Positions 7,103 to 15,597 are shown, numbered from the stretch's first letter. The stretch: 16,848 nt of DNA from SIG440 sp045645485 (GCA_045645485.1 JAZRIX010000040.1:1-16848); one strand, 5' to 3'. Notes: generated from the sequence alone by a model not told the origin. A program made the numbers and translations.

Positions 7103-8229
7103 TGAACTTTATGGAATCGGTTTTTGAGAATGACGAGAAGATTATATTTAAGCTTCGTGAGCTGTTTACAAAGTACGGATATGCAAAGTACAGAATGAGC
7201 AAGTTTGAAGAATATGATTTATATGTACGCAACAAAGATTTTTTGGTTTCTGAAAACATAATTACTTTTACCGATGTAGACGGAAAGCTGATGGCACTCA
7301 AGCCTGACGTAACACTTTCTATTATCAAGAACAGCCGTGATATCAAAGGTGGAGTGCAGAAGATGTACTACAACGAAAATGTTTACCGTGCATCAAAGGA
7401 AACACGTGCCTTTAAGGAAATTATGCAGACAGGGCTGGAGGTATTCGGTGACATTGACAGTTATTGTATATCTGAGGTTATTCTGCTTGCAACAAAGAGT
7501 CTTGAATGTATAAGCGAGGATTATATTCTTGATATTTCACATATGGCAATGGTTTCCGAGGCTCTTGACGGTATTTTGGTTTCCGAGAATGGCAGAAAAG
7601 AAATGCTGAAGGCATTGGGCGAAAAGAACATTGCAGGTATTTCAGCAATTTGCCGTGAAGAGGGTATCGAAGAAGCGGATGCAGAGCTTCTTAAAACTCT
7701 TGTCAGTGTATATGGCACACCAAATGAGGTTACAGAAAAACTGAAAAGCATTGCAAAAAGTGAAAAGGCAGTTGCCGCTATAAAGGAGCTTGAGGATATA
7801 TCGGCGGTTCTTGCTGAAAACGGTTGCCTTGACAAGGTGCGAATAGACTTTTCCGTTGTGAATGATATGAGTTATTACAGCGGAGTTGTATTTAAAGGCT
7901 TTGTTAACGGTGTTCCTGAAGGTGTGCTTTCGGGCGGTCAGTATGACAATCTGATGAAAAAGATGTCAAGAAAGAATGGTGCAATCGGTTTTGCAGTTTA
8001 TCTTGATGTGCTTGAAAGACTTTATGAAGACAATAACGGTTTTGATGTTGATGCAGTTTTGATTTATGATGAGAATGCAAAGCTCTGTGACATCAATAAC
8101 GCGGTAAAAGCTATTACTGAATCAGGCGAATCGGTTATTGCACAGAAAACCAAGCCTGAAAAAATTCGTTACAAGAAATTATTGATGCTTTGTGATGCGG
8201 AGGTGAAGACAGTTGAAAACAATGCTTAA
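7102..8229 (+). CDS. hisZ: ATP phosphoribosyltransferase regulatory subunit HisZ
   Basis: HisZ is a class II histidyl-tRNA-synthetase paralogue that forms a hetero-octamer with short HisG and confers histidine feedback control; it does not charge tRNA. The 375-residue length fits. Synthetase-like signatures are FTKYGYAKYRMSKFEEYDLY near the N-terminus, LMALKPDVTLSI (motif 2 region), FKEIMQTGLEVFG, and SYYSGVVFKGF with GVLSGGQYDNLMKKM and GAIGFAVYLDVLERL in the C-terminal half. It lacks the HisRS anticodon-binding domain. It begins at the yerC stop and overlaps hisG by 17 bases. A HisS misannotation is unlikely given the length and the adjacent short hisG. Confidence 0.93.
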   Translation: MNFMESVFENDEKIIFKLRELFTKYGYAKYRMSKFEEYDLYVRNKDFLVSENIITFTDVDGKLMALKPDVTLSIIKNSRDIKGGVQKMYYNENVYRASKETRAFKEIMQTGLEVFGDIDSYCISEVILLATKSLECISEDYILDISHMAMVSEALDGILVSENGRKEMLKALGEKNIAGISAICREEGIEEADAELLKTLVSVYGTPNEVTEKLKSIAKSEKAVAAIKELEDISAVLAENGCLDKVRIDFSVVNDMSYYSGVVFKGFVNGVPEGVLSGGQYDNLMKKMSRKNGAIGFAVYLDVLERLYEDNNGFDVDAVLIYDENAKLCDINNAVKAITESGESVIAQKTKPEKIRYKKLLMLCDAEVKTVENNA

Positions 8230-8854
8230 TGTGGCTCTGCCAAAGGGCAGACTTGGTGAAAAGGTCTATGCTATGTTTGAAAAGGCAGGTTTTGAATGTT
8301 CGTCAATCAAGGAAAACAACCGCAAGCTGATTTTTGAAAATAAAGAAAAGGGCATAAGATACTTTTGGGTAAAGCCTTCAGATGTTGCGATTTATGTTGA
8401 ACACGGGGCGGCAGATATAGGTGTTGCAGGCAAGGATATTCTCCTTGAATATGGGCCTGATATTTATGAACTGCTTGACCTTGATATAGGCAAGTGTCGT
8501 ATGGCTGTTGCAGGAAAGAAAGATTTCCGGGACAATACACAAAAAACACTGCGTGTTGCAACAAAGTTCACCAACATTGCAAAAAACTATTACGCATCAT
8601 TGGGTCGTGAAATTGACATAATCCATCTCAACGGTTCAATAGAGATTGCACCAATCTTAGGACTTTCGGATGTAATCGTGGATATTGTTGAAACAGGAAC
8701 AACTCTCAAGGAAAACAATCTTGAGGTGCATGAAGAAATTGTTCCAATCAGTGCACGTCTTATTGCAAATAAAGCAAGCTTTAAGTTTAAAAACGAAGCA
8801 ATTGAGGCGATTCTCAAAAGTATGAATCAGCAATTGGAGGAAAAAGATGATTAA
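8213..8854 (+). CDS. hisG: ATP phosphoribosyltransferase catalytic subunit, short form
   Basis: HisG condenses ATP with PRPP to phosphoribosyl-ATP, the first and committed step of histidine synthesis. At 213 residues it is the short form, which lacks the C-terminal ACT-like regulatory domain and needs HisZ. Motifs are VALPKGRLGEK (7-17), DIGVAGKDILLE, VATKFTNIAKNYY, and the PRPP-binding loop DIVETGTTL (157-165). I chose the TTG at 8213 because GGAGG (8199-8203) lies 9 bases upstream; the ATG at 8222 would be 18 bases away. The start lies inside hisZ, 17 bases before its stop, which supports coupled synthesis of the two subunits. The 3' end overlaps hisD by 8 bases. Confidence 0.95.
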   Translation: MKTMLNVALPKGRLGEKVYAMFEKAGFECSSIKENNRKLIFENKEKGIRYFWVKPSDVAIYVEHGAADIGVAGKDILLEYGPDIYELLDLDIGKCRMAVAGKKDFRDNTQKTLRVATKFTNIAKNYYASLGREIDIIHLNGSIEIAPILGLSDVIVDIVETGTTLKENNLEVHEEIVPISARLIANKASFKFKNEAIEAILKSMNQQLEEKDD

Positions 8855-10121
8855 GATACTTAAATACGGCGAAGTTGCAAACAGTGACATCTTTGCAAGG
8901 GTTGTGCCCGAAATGGATGTTGAAGCAATTGTTGCCGATATTATAGAAAACGTAAAAGCAATGGGTGATAAAGCACTTTTTGAATACTGCGAAAAGTTTG
9001 ACAAGGCAAAGCTTTCAGCTCTTGAAGTTACAAAAGAAGAAATTGACGAAGCAGTAAAAGCTGTTGAACCAAGGTTTTTGGAAGTTTTGGCGCTTGCGGC
9101 AAAGAATATCCGCAAATTCCACGAAAAACAAGTCAGAAACGGTTTTATAATTAACGACGAAAGCGGTATTGTAACGGGACAGAAGGTTATTCCCGTTGAC
9201 CGTGCAGGACTTTATGTGCCGGGGGGTACAGCGGCTTATCCTTCAACAGTTCTGATGGATTCCATCCCTGCAAAAATTGCGGGTGTCAAAGAAGTTGTTA
9301 TTGTGACACCTCCAAATGCCGAAGGAAAGATCAATCCCGTAATTCTTGCTGCGGCATCCATTGCAGGGGTTGACCGGATATTCAAGGTGGGAGGTGCTCA
9401 GGCGGTTGCTGCACTAGCCTTTGGTACAGAGTCAATTCCCAAGGTTGACAAGATTGTAGGGCCTGGAAATGCCTTTGTTGCAGAAGCTAAAAAGCAGGTT
9501 TACGGCAAGGTTTCCATTGATATGATTGCAGGCCCAAGCGAAATATTGGTTGTTGCTGACGGAAAGAGCAATCCGAAGTTTGTTGCGGCAGACCTTCTAT
9601 CTCAGGCGGAACACGATACACTTGCAAGTGCGGTTCTTGTTACTGATTCAAAGGAGCTTGCAGAGGCAGTACAGAAAGAACTTGAGGTTCAGATTCCTAT
9701 GCTTGAACGTGCTGAAATTGCAAGAAAGTCCATTGATGCAAACGGCAAAATTATTGTTGCAGAAACGTTAGATGCGGCAATAGAGATTTCAAACGAGATT
9801 GCTCCCGAGCATCTTGAACTTTGTGTGGACAATCCCTTTGACTATCTTGATGCAATCCGTCACGCAGGTTCAATCTTTATGGGTCGGAACTGTCCTGAAG
9901 CATTGGGCGATTACTTGGCAGGTGCAAACCACACCCTTCCCACAAGCGGAACGGCAAAGTTCTCAAGTCCCTTGTCGGTTGACGATTTTGTTAAGAAAAC
10001 ACAGTATACATATTATACATATGACGCTTTGAAACGTGTTGCTGATGATGTTGCTTTTTTTGCAGAGAAAGAAGGCTTGACAGCTCATGCCAAGAGTGCA
10101 ACAATACGTATCGAAGATTAA
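8847..10121 (+). CDS. hisD: Histidinol dehydrogenase
   Basis: HisD oxidises L-histidinol to L-histidine in two NAD-dependent steps, the end of the pathway. The 424-residue length is normal. The zinc ligands are visible as Gln253 and His256 (SQAEHD), Asp355 (GDYLAGANHTLPTSG) and His414 near the C-terminus (TAHAKS). The catalytic Glu321-His322 pair is in APEHLEL. The Rossmann-type signatures PGGTAAYPSTVLMDSIPAKIAGV and KVGGAQAVAALAFGTESIPKVDKIVGPGN are intact in shape. The ATG follows GGAGG (8836-8840) and overlaps hisG. Its stop lies within the ribosome binding site of hisC (TAAGGAG). Confidence 0.96.
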   Translation: MIKILKYGEVANSDIFARVVPEMDVEAIVADIIENVKAMGDKALFEYCEKFDKAKLSALEVTKEEIDEAVKAVEPRFLEVLALAAKNIRKFHEKQVRNGFIINDESGIVTGQKVIPVDRAGLYVPGGTAAYPSTVLMDSIPAKIAGVKEVVIVTPPNAEGKINPVILAAASIAGVDRIFKVGGAQAVAALAFGTESIPKVDKIVGPGNAFVAEAKKQVYGKVSIDMIAGPSEILVVADGKSNPKFVAADLLSQAEHDTLASAVLVTDSKELAEAVQKELEVQIPMLERAEIARKSIDANGKIIVAETLDAAIEISNEIAPEHLELCVDNPFDYLDAIRHAGSIFMGRNCPEALGDYLAGANHTLPTSGTAKFSSPLSVDDFVKKTQYTYYTYDALKRVADDVAFFAEKEGLTAHAKSATIRIED

Positions 10122-10134
10122 GGAGTCAAATGAT

Positions 10135-11196
10135 ATGAGCAGATTTTTCAGCAGTAAGTTTGATGCACTTACTCCATATACTCCGGGTGAACAACCGAAG
10201 ATTTTGAATCTTGTAAAGCTAAATACAAACGAATCACCTTTTCCGCCATCTGAGAAGGCGAAAAAAGCGGCGGCGGAGGCTGCAGAAATGTTACAGCTAT
10301 ATTCTGACCCGACTGCAAGCAACCTGACTGCAAAAATGGCAGAGATATTGGGTATTGAACCCGAACAGGTGCTTATGACCAACGGCTCGGATGAAATTCT
10401 GAACTTTGCCTTTATGGCATACTGTGACGAAAAAACTCCCGTAGCCTTTCCTGATATTACATACGGATTTTATCCAGTGTTTGCACAGCTTTACAATCTT
10501 GATTATGAGGAAATTCCCCTTGACGAGGATTTCAGAATAAGGGTTTCTGATTATATTGGTATAAACAAGACAATATTTATTGCAAATCCCAATGCCCCCA
10601 CGGGTATCTGTCTTTCACTTGACGAGATTGAGAAAATAGTGAAAAGCAACCCCGATAATGTGGTTGTTATTGACGAAGCATATGTGGATTTCGGCGGTGA
10701 AAGTGCGGTAGGATTGATAAACAAATATGATAATCTTTTAGTTACGGGAACTTTCTCGAAGTCCCGTTCAATGGCTGGTGCAAGGCTTGGCTTCGGTGTT
10801 GCATCAAAAGCAATAATTCAGGATTTGAATACAATCAAGTATTCAACAAATCCCTACAACATAAACCGAATGACAATGGCGGCAGGTATCGGTGCACTTG
10901 AGGACGAGGAATACACAAAGGCAAATTGCAGAACTGTTTGCGAAAACCGTGAATATACGGTACAAGAGCTTGAAAAGCTTGGTTTTACAATGACAGACTC
11001 TATGGCAAACTTTATTTTTGCAAAACATTCCACGATTTCGGGCGAAGAAATTTACACAAAGCTACGTGAAAAAAGTATTCTTGTGCGTCATTTCACAGCT
11101 CCGAGAATTTGTGAATATAATCGAATTACCATAGGCACAAAGGAACAGATGGACATGCTAATTTGTGCTTTAAAGGAAATACTGGAGGAAAAATAA
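10135..11196 (+). CDS. hisC: Histidinol-phosphate aminotransferase
   Basis: HisC is a PLP-dependent fold-type I aminotransferase that converts imidazole-acetol phosphate and glutamate to L-histidinol phosphate and 2-oxoglutarate. The start is the ATG at 10135, 9 bases after AAGGAG (10120-10125); the longer frame from 10087 would lie inside hisD. This gives 353 residues, normal for HisC. Motifs are KLNTNESPFPPS, MTNGSDEILNF, FIANPNAPTG, VVIDEAYVDFGG and GTFSKSRSMAGARLGF, in which Lys209 is the expected Schiff-base lysine. It is followed without a gap by hisB. HisC homologues can have broad specificity, but the operon settles the role. Confidence 0.95.
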   Translation: MSRFFSSKFDALTPYTPGEQPKILNLVKLNTNESPFPPSEKAKKAAAEAAEMLQLYSDPTASNLTAKMAEILGIEPEQVLMTNGSDEILNFAFMAYCDEKTPVAFPDITYGFYPVFAQLYNLDYEEIPLDEDFRIRVSDYIGINKTIFIANPNAPTGICLSLDEIEKIVKSNPDNVVVIDEAYVDFGGESAVGLINKYDNLLVTGTFSKSRSMAGARLGFGVASKAIIQDLNTIKYSTNPYNINRMTMAAGIGALEDEEYTKANCRTVCENREYTVQELEKLGFTMTDSMANFIFAKHSTISGEEIYTKLREKSILVRHFTAPRICEYNRITIGTKEQMDMLICALKEILEEK

Positions 11197-11784
11197 ATGA
11201 GAAACAGTGAAATTAAACGTGATACAGACGAAACAAAAATCAAGCTGTCACTGTGCCTTGACGGTACGGGCAAAAGCGAGATTGATACAGGTTGCGGATT
11301 TCTTGACCATATGCTGACACTTTTTGCAAAGAACGGCAGATTTGATTTGAATGTAAAGTGTGACGGTGATACATATGTTGATGACCACCACACCGTTGAG
11401 GATGTGGGGATTTGCCTTGGTAAGGCTTTTGCCGAGGCTCTTGGTGACAAAAAAGGAATTATCCGTTACGGAAATATGATTCTTCCAATGGACGAAGCTT
11501 TAATCGTTGCGGCAGTTGATTTGTCAGGCAGAGCAACACTTTCATACAAGCTTGAAATTCCAACACAGAAGGTGGGAACATTTGATACGGAGCTTGTTGA
11601 AGAATTCTGGCTTGGATTTGTACGGGAGGCGGCTTGCACACTTCATTTTGTTCAGCTTTCGGGAACAAATTCACATCATATTATTGAAGGTGCATTCAAA
11701 GCAGCAGGCAGAGCCTTCCGTCAGGCAGTTTCAATGGAAATCGGTTTTGAAAACGAAATCCCTTCCACAAAGGGGGTACTTTAA
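11197..11784 (+). CDS. hisB: Imidazoleglycerol-phosphate dehydratase
   Basis: HisB removes water from imidazole-glycerol phosphate to give imidazole-acetol phosphate, using two manganese ions. At 195 residues it is the monofunctional form, without the phosphatase domain of E. coli HisB; a separate PHP phosphatase is encoded at the end of the operon. The metal-binding motifs are GFLDHML (34-40), DDHHTVEDVG (62-71) and NSHHIIEGAFKAAGRA (from 158). The ATG follows the hisC TAA directly and is served by GGAGG at 11184-11188. The stop abuts the hisH start. Confidence 0.96.
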   Translation: MRNSEIKRDTDETKIKLSLCLDGTGKSEIDTGCGFLDHMLTLFAKNGRFDLNVKCDGDTYVDDHHTVEDVGICLGKAFAEALGDKKGIIRYGNMILPMDEALIVAAVDLSGRATLSYKLEIPTQKVGTFDTELVEEFWLGFVREAACTLHFVQLSGTNSHHIIEGAFKAAGRAFRQAVSMEIGFENEIPSTKGVL

Positions 11785-12396
11785 ATGATAGCAATAGTTG
11801 ACTATGGCGTAGGCAACCTCTTTTCACTAAAAAGCTCAATGGAAGCAATCGGCGCCGAAACTGTTGTTACAGGAGATGCAGAGACTTTAAGACGTGCGGA
11901 AAAGATAATTCTTCCGGGCGTGGGTGCATTTGAGGATGCCATTGCAAAGCTTAAAAGCACAGGTCTTGATATTGTGATAAAAGAAGAAGCGGCAAAGGGA
12001 AAGCCTCTTATGGGGATTTGTCTCGGCATGCAGATGCTTTTTGAAAAGAGCTTTGAATATGGTGAATATGAGGGTCTCGGACTTATCAAGGGTGAAGTCC
12101 GTTGTATTGATGAGGTAATTCCCAAGGACCTCAAAATCCCTCATATTGGTTGGAATGCGTTGGAATTTAATGGCGAAAAGCATCCCATATTCAAGTACAT
12201 CAATGAAGGTGATTTTGTGTACTTTGTTCATTCCTTCTATGGTGCAAAGTGTGCGGATAATACCATTGCGACAGCAGAATACGGTGCAGACTTAACTGCG
12301 GCAGTTGCGAATGGAAATGTATGCGGATGTCAGTTTCATCCCGAAAAAAGCGGAAATGTGGGACTCAGTATTTTGCGTGCCTTTTGTGAAATGTGA
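11785..12396 (+). CDS. hisH: Imidazole glycerol phosphate synthase, glutaminase subunit
   Basis: HisH is a class I glutamine amidotransferase that feeds ammonia to the HisF barrel. The catalytic triad is present: Cys79 in GICLGMQMLF, and His185 with Glu187 in CQFHPEKSG. The N-terminal MIAIVDYGVGNLFSLKSSM and the loop ILPGVGAFEDAI (oxyanion side) are standard. The length of 203 residues is normal. It starts directly after hisB with AGGGGGT (11771-11777) as ribosome binding site. A 77-base spacer with a double hairpin separates it from hisA, the only real gap inside the his operon; its partner gene hisF lies beyond hisA. Confidence 0.96.
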   Translation: MIAIVDYGVGNLFSLKSSMEAIGAETVVTGDAETLRRAEKIILPGVGAFEDAIAKLKSTGLDIVIKEEAAKGKPLMGICLGMQMLFEKSFEYGEYEGLGLIKGEVRCIDEVIPKDLKIPHIGWNALEFNGEKHPIFKYINEGDFVYFVHSFYGAKCADNTIATAEYGADLTAAVANGNVCGCQFHPEKSGNVGLSILRAFCEM

Positions 12397-12401
12397 AAAC
12401 G

Positions 12402-12458
12402 CCTCCCTTGTCTAAAGGGAGGGGGACCGCGAAAGCGGTGGAGGGATTCTAACGACGT
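12402..12458. repeat. Double-hairpin intergenic repeat between hisH and hisA
   Basis: CCTCCCTT (12402-12409) pairs with AAGGGAGG (12415-12422) around a GTCTA loop. ACCGC (12426-12430) pairs with GCGGT (12435-12439) around a GAAA tetraloop. The tail GGAGGGATTCTAACGACG then runs to the hisA ribosome binding site (AAGGAG, 12459-12464). The GC-rich composition differs from the flanks. From memory, similar CTCCCTT...AAGGGAG plus second-hairpin elements are dispersed in gut Clostridia. No T-run follows, so it is unlikely to be a full terminator. Confidence 0.65.
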
Positions 12459-12473
12459 AAGGAGTGATAAATT

Positions 12474-13187
12474 ATGTATATTTTTCCTGCAATTGACCTT
12501 TACGAAGGAAAGGCAGTACGCCTTCTTCGTGGAGAATACGACAAAATGACAGTATATAGCGAAAACCCAATTGAAATTGCCTATGAGTTTGAAAAGGCGG
12601 GAGCATCGCACATACATATGGTTGACCTTGAAGGTGCAAAAACGGGCGGAACACCCAACCTTGCAATCGTGAAAGAGGTAGCCGAAAAAACAAATCTTTT
12701 TGTTGAAATCGGCGGCGGTATTCGCAGTATGGAAGTAATTGATGCCTATATCGACGCAGGTATTGACAGAGTAATTCTCGGCACAGCCGCAGTTCAGGAC
12801 AAGGCTTTTGTGAAGGCTGCAGTCGACAAATACGGCGAGAAAATTGCCGTTGGTGCCGATATTAAGGAAGGCTTTGTGGCAATCAAAGGCTGGACAGAAA
12901 AGTCGGAATATACTTGCTTTGATTTCTGCGAAGAAATGCAGAATTTAGGTGTTAAAACCCTTATCTGTACCGACGTTTCAAAGGACGGTGCAATGCAGGG
13001 TACAAACCGTGAATTATACAAAGAATTATCAGAGAAATTCAACATGCAGATTGTGGCATCAGGCGGTGTTTCAACCATTGATGACGTAAAGGCACTTAGC
13101 ACAATGAACCTTTATGGTGCGATTATCGGCAAGGCCTATTATACAGGTGCAATTTCTCTTATTGATGCAATCGAGGTGGCAGAATGA
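12474..13187 (+). CDS. hisA: ProFAR isomerase (phosphoribosylformimino-AICAR-P isomerase)
   Basis: HisA is a TIM barrel that opens the ribose of ProFAR to PRFAR. The paired catalytic aspartates are Asp8 (FPAIDLYEGKAVRLLRG) and Asp129 (VGADIKEG). The phosphate-binding loops FVEIGGGIRS and IVASGGVSTIDD are in both barrel halves, as expected of this half-barrel duplicated fold. The 237-residue length is normal. The ATG is 9 bases after AAGGAG. It overlaps hisF by 4 bases (ATGA). A PriA-like bifunctional role is not suggested by this low-GC context. Confidence 0.95.
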   Translation: MYIFPAIDLYEGKAVRLLRGEYDKMTVYSENPIEIAYEFEKAGASHIHMVDLEGAKTGGTPNLAIVKEVAEKTNLFVEIGGGIRSMEVIDAYIDAGIDRVILGTAAVQDKAFVKAAVDKYGEKIAVGADIKEGFVAIKGWTEKSEYTCFDFCEEMQNLGVKTLICTDVSKDGAMQGTNRELYKELSEKFNMQIVASGGVSTIDDVKALSTMNLYGAIIGKAYYTGAISLIDAIEVAE

Positions 13188-13942
13188 TAACAAAAAGAAT
13201 AATACCTTGCCTTGATGTCCGTGACGGCAGAGTGGTAAAAGGTGTAAATTTTGAAGGGGTTTCGGATGTTTCAAACCCCGTTGGACTTGCAAAGCTTTAC
13301 AGCGACAGTGGTGCAGATGAGCTGGTATTTTATGACATAACCGCATCCTTTGAAGGCAGAGCATTGTTTACGGATATCCTCAAAGAAGTTGCAAGACAGA
13401 TTTTCATTCCCCTGACAGTTGGCGGTGGAATTAATACTCTTGAGGACTTTGACAGAGTTCTCAAATGCGGTGCTGACAAGGTAAGTGTAAATTCAGGTGC
13501 AATAAAGAATCCGCAGCTTATTTACGATGCGGCAAAGAGATACGGTGACCAGTGTGTTGTAATTTCTGCTGATGTAAAACGTGTTGACGGAGTGTTCCGT
13601 GTTTTTGCCAAGGGCGGCAGAGAAAACACGGGAATGGAAGCGGTTGAATGGATAAAAAAATGCGTTGATAACGGTGCAGGTGAGGTTGTTCTCAACTCTA
13701 TTGACACCGACGGCGTAAAGAAGGGTTTTGACCTTGAAATGCTTGATGCCGTGTGCAATGCAGTATCAGTTCCCGTAATTGCATCAGGCGGTGCAGGCGG
13801 AATAGGAGACTTTGTGGAGCTTTTCAAAAAGGTTCCAAAGGTTGATGCAGGTTTAGCTGCTTCAATTTTCCATTTCGGCGAAGTTGCAATAAAAGATTTG
13901 AAAACAGAGCTTCGTGCCAACGGAATTGATATGAGATTATAG
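13184..13942 (+). CDS. hisF: Imidazole glycerol phosphate synthase, cyclase subunit
   Basis: HisF joins PRFAR and ammonia from HisH to form imidazole-glycerol phosphate and AICAR, which returns to purine synthesis. The catalytic residues Asp11 (IIPCLDVRDGRVVKG) and Asp130 (VISADVKR) are present, with phosphate loops LTVGGGINT and VIASGGAGGIGDF. The 252-residue length is typical. The ATG overlaps the hisA stop. The stop sits in the strong AGGAGG site of hisIE. Confidence 0.96.
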   Translation: MITKRIIPCLDVRDGRVVKGVNFEGVSDVSNPVGLAKLYSDSGADELVFYDITASFEGRALFTDILKEVARQIFIPLTVGGGINTLEDFDRVLKCGADKVSVNSGAIKNPQLIYDAAKRYGDQCVVISADVKRVDGVFRVFAKGGRENTGMEAVEWIKKCVDNGAGEVVLNSIDTDGVKKGFDLEMLDAVCNAVSVPVIASGGAGGIGDFVELFKKVPKVDAGLAASIFHFGEVAIKDLKTELRANGIDMRL

Positions 13943-13954
13943 GAGGAAAGAAAA

Positions 13955-14605
13955 ATGCTTAATATTGATGAACTTAAATTTGACGAAAAGGGTCTTATCC
14001 CTGCCATTGTTGTGGATGCAATCACAAAAAAGGTTTTGACCCTTGCATATATGAACCGCGAAAGCCTTGAAATCTCTATGAAGGAAGGAAAGACCTGCTT
14101 CTGGAGCCGTTCAAGACAGGAACTCTGGCTCAAGGGCGAAACAAGCGGCAACTATCAGCATATTGTTTCAATCACAGCAGACTGCGACAATGATGCTCTT
14201 GTTGTTATTGTTGAAAAGGACGGTCCTGCCTGTCACACAGGTTCGGACTCCTGCTTCACAAAGGATGTATGGCAAAGTGAAGCTTTGCACGAATTTTCAC
14301 TTCAGGGACTTATGGATTTGCTTATCGGCAGAAAGATTGAAAAGAAGGAAGGCTCATACACAACCTACCTCTTTGAAAAGGGAATTGACAAAATTCTTAA
14401 AAAGGTGGGCGAAGAAAATACCGAGGTTATCATTGCTGCAAAGGCAGACGACAAGAAGGAAACAGTTTATGAAATTGCCGACCTTTGTTATCACGTAATG
14501 GTATTGATGGTTGAAATGGGAATTTCAATTGAGGATATCCACAAGGAGCTTGCTTCGCGTCACGTTATTGATCACAAGGTTAAGCAGGAGAAAATGACAA
14601 AATGA
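13955..14605 (+). CDS. hisIE: Bifunctional PRAMP cyclohydrolase / PRATP pyrophosphatase
   Basis: This 216-residue fusion carries out steps two and three of the pathway. HisI (about 1-110) opens the adenine ring of PR-AMP; its metal sites are visible as Asp76, Cys77, Asp78 and Asp80 (ADCDND), with Cys93 and Cys100 (PACHTGSDSC). HisE (about 115-210) hydrolyses PR-ATP to PR-AMP; it is helical with GEENTEVIIAAK and ETVYEIADLCYHVMVLM, the acidic NTP-pyrophosphatase motif. The ATG is 8 bases after AGGAGG (13941-13946). The end overlaps hisK by 4 bases. Confidence 0.96.
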   Translation: MLNIDELKFDEKGLIPAIVVDAITKKVLTLAYMNRESLEISMKEGKTCFWSRSRQELWLKGETSGNYQHIVSITADCDNDALVVIVEKDGPACHTGSDSCFTKDVWQSEALHEFSLQGLMDLLIGRKIEKKEGSYTTYLFEKGIDKILKKVGEENTEVIIAAKADDKKETVYEIADLCYHVMVLMVEMGISIEDIHKELASRHVIDHKVKQEKMTK

Positions 14606-15411
14606 TTTTAGAGGATTTTCACGTTCATTCAACCTACTGTGACGGCAAAAATACCCTTGAAGAAATGGTTCGTGCGGCAATTGATTTGAAAATGTCTCGC
14701 ATTGGATTTTCCGGTCATGCGTATACAGCCTTTGATGATTCATACTGTATGACTTTGGAGGATACCCAAAGGTATGCTGAGGACATTGCCTGTCTTAAGG
14801 AGAAGTATAAGGGCGAAATTCAGATCTTCTGCGGTCTTGAAATGGACTATTTTTCGGATGCACCCAATATTAAAACGGACTACCTTTTGGGTTCGGTTCA
14901 CTATGTGAAATCGGGTGAAAATTATTGTGAGGTTGATGGTTCTGAACAGGATATGCATATGGATGTGAAGCAGTATTTTGAAGGTGATGTTTACGCCTAT
15001 GCTGAAGCATATTTTGCACTTGTGGGAGACGTTTTGCGGAAAACAAAGGCTGATATTATTGGACATTTTGACCTTCTTACAAAGTTTAACGAGGGTGACA
15101 AAATGTTTGACACATCCAATACCCGTTACATTGTGGCGGCAAAGAGGGCAATCGACAATCTTTTACCTTCAGGAAAACCCTTTGAAATCAACACGGGTGC
15201 AATGTCCAGAGGCTATCGCACAGAAGCCTATCCTGAAATGCAGTTTTTGAAGTACATAAAGGAAAAAGGCGGCAGAGTAATCCTTTCGGGTGATACACAT
15301 GCTGCAGAAAATCTTTGTTTCAGATTTGAAGAGTATGAGAGAATTGCAAAGGATATGGGTTTTGAAGATTTGCTGTTCAGAAAAAAAGGAAGTGGACGTT
15401 ATGAAATATAA
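14602..15411 (+). CDS. hisK: Histidinol-phosphatase, PHP family
   Basis: The enzyme removes phosphate from L-histidinol phosphate before HisD and substitutes for the phosphatase domain missing from HisB. The 269-residue protein shows PHP metal motifs: DFHVHSTYCDG (His7, His9), GFSGHAY, GLEMDYF, LLGSVHYV, IGHFDLLTKFN and ILSGDTHAAENL, all in the usual order for the HisK/HisJ group. The ATG overlaps the hisIE stop (ATGA), and GGAG precedes it. Its last codons contain the ribosome binding site and start of the small lipoprotein gene at 15401. With it, the operon encodes every step of histidine synthesis. Confidence 0.93.
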   Translation: MILEDFHVHSTYCDGKNTLEEMVRAAIDLKMSRIGFSGHAYTAFDDSYCMTLEDTQRYAEDIACLKEKYKGEIQIFCGLEMDYFSDAPNIKTDYLLGSVHYVKSGENYCEVDGSEQDMHMDVKQYFEGDVYAYAEAYFALVGDVLRKTKADIIGHFDLLTKFNEGDKMFDTSNTRYIVAAKRAIDNLLPSGKPFEINTGAMSRGYRTEAYPEMQFLKYIKEKGGRVILSGDTHAAENLCFRFEEYERIAKDMGFEDLLFRKKGSGRYEI

Positions 15412-15597
15412 AAAAATTTTGCTGTGTTATTTTTAATGTTTTGTGTGATTCTTACGTCGTGTTCGTACACAACCGAAAACGGAGTGAGTACATATACATT
15501 TGACAGTGAATATTTTATGGGAATCCTGAAGGGTGACAGAACCATAAAGGAAGTCACAATGGATGGAGTAAACATCTGGAAGGATTTGTCAAACTGA
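15401..15597 (+). pseudogene. Small lipoprotein gene with a frameshift in an A7 run
   Basis: A strong AAAGGAAG site and the ATG at 15401 (inside the end of hisK) start a frame MKYKKILLCYF that stops after 11 codons. The other frame, from 15418, reads FAVLFLMFCVILTSCSYTT and continues to TGA at 15597. Joined by one base change in the run of seven A after ATGAAATAT, the product would be about 65 residues: positively charged start, hydrophobic core, lipobox LTSC, then a short polar mature part ending VNIWKDLSN. Eight A, or a -1 slip on AAAAAA, restores the frame. It could therefore be a recent frameshift, a sequence error, a phase-variable gene or a slippage-expressed one. I do not recognise the family. 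Confidence 0.65.

Noticed and set aside
10087..10134. Longer hisC start inside hisD
   Set aside because: AAGGAG correctly spaced before the ATG at 10135 and normal HisC length favour the shorter form.
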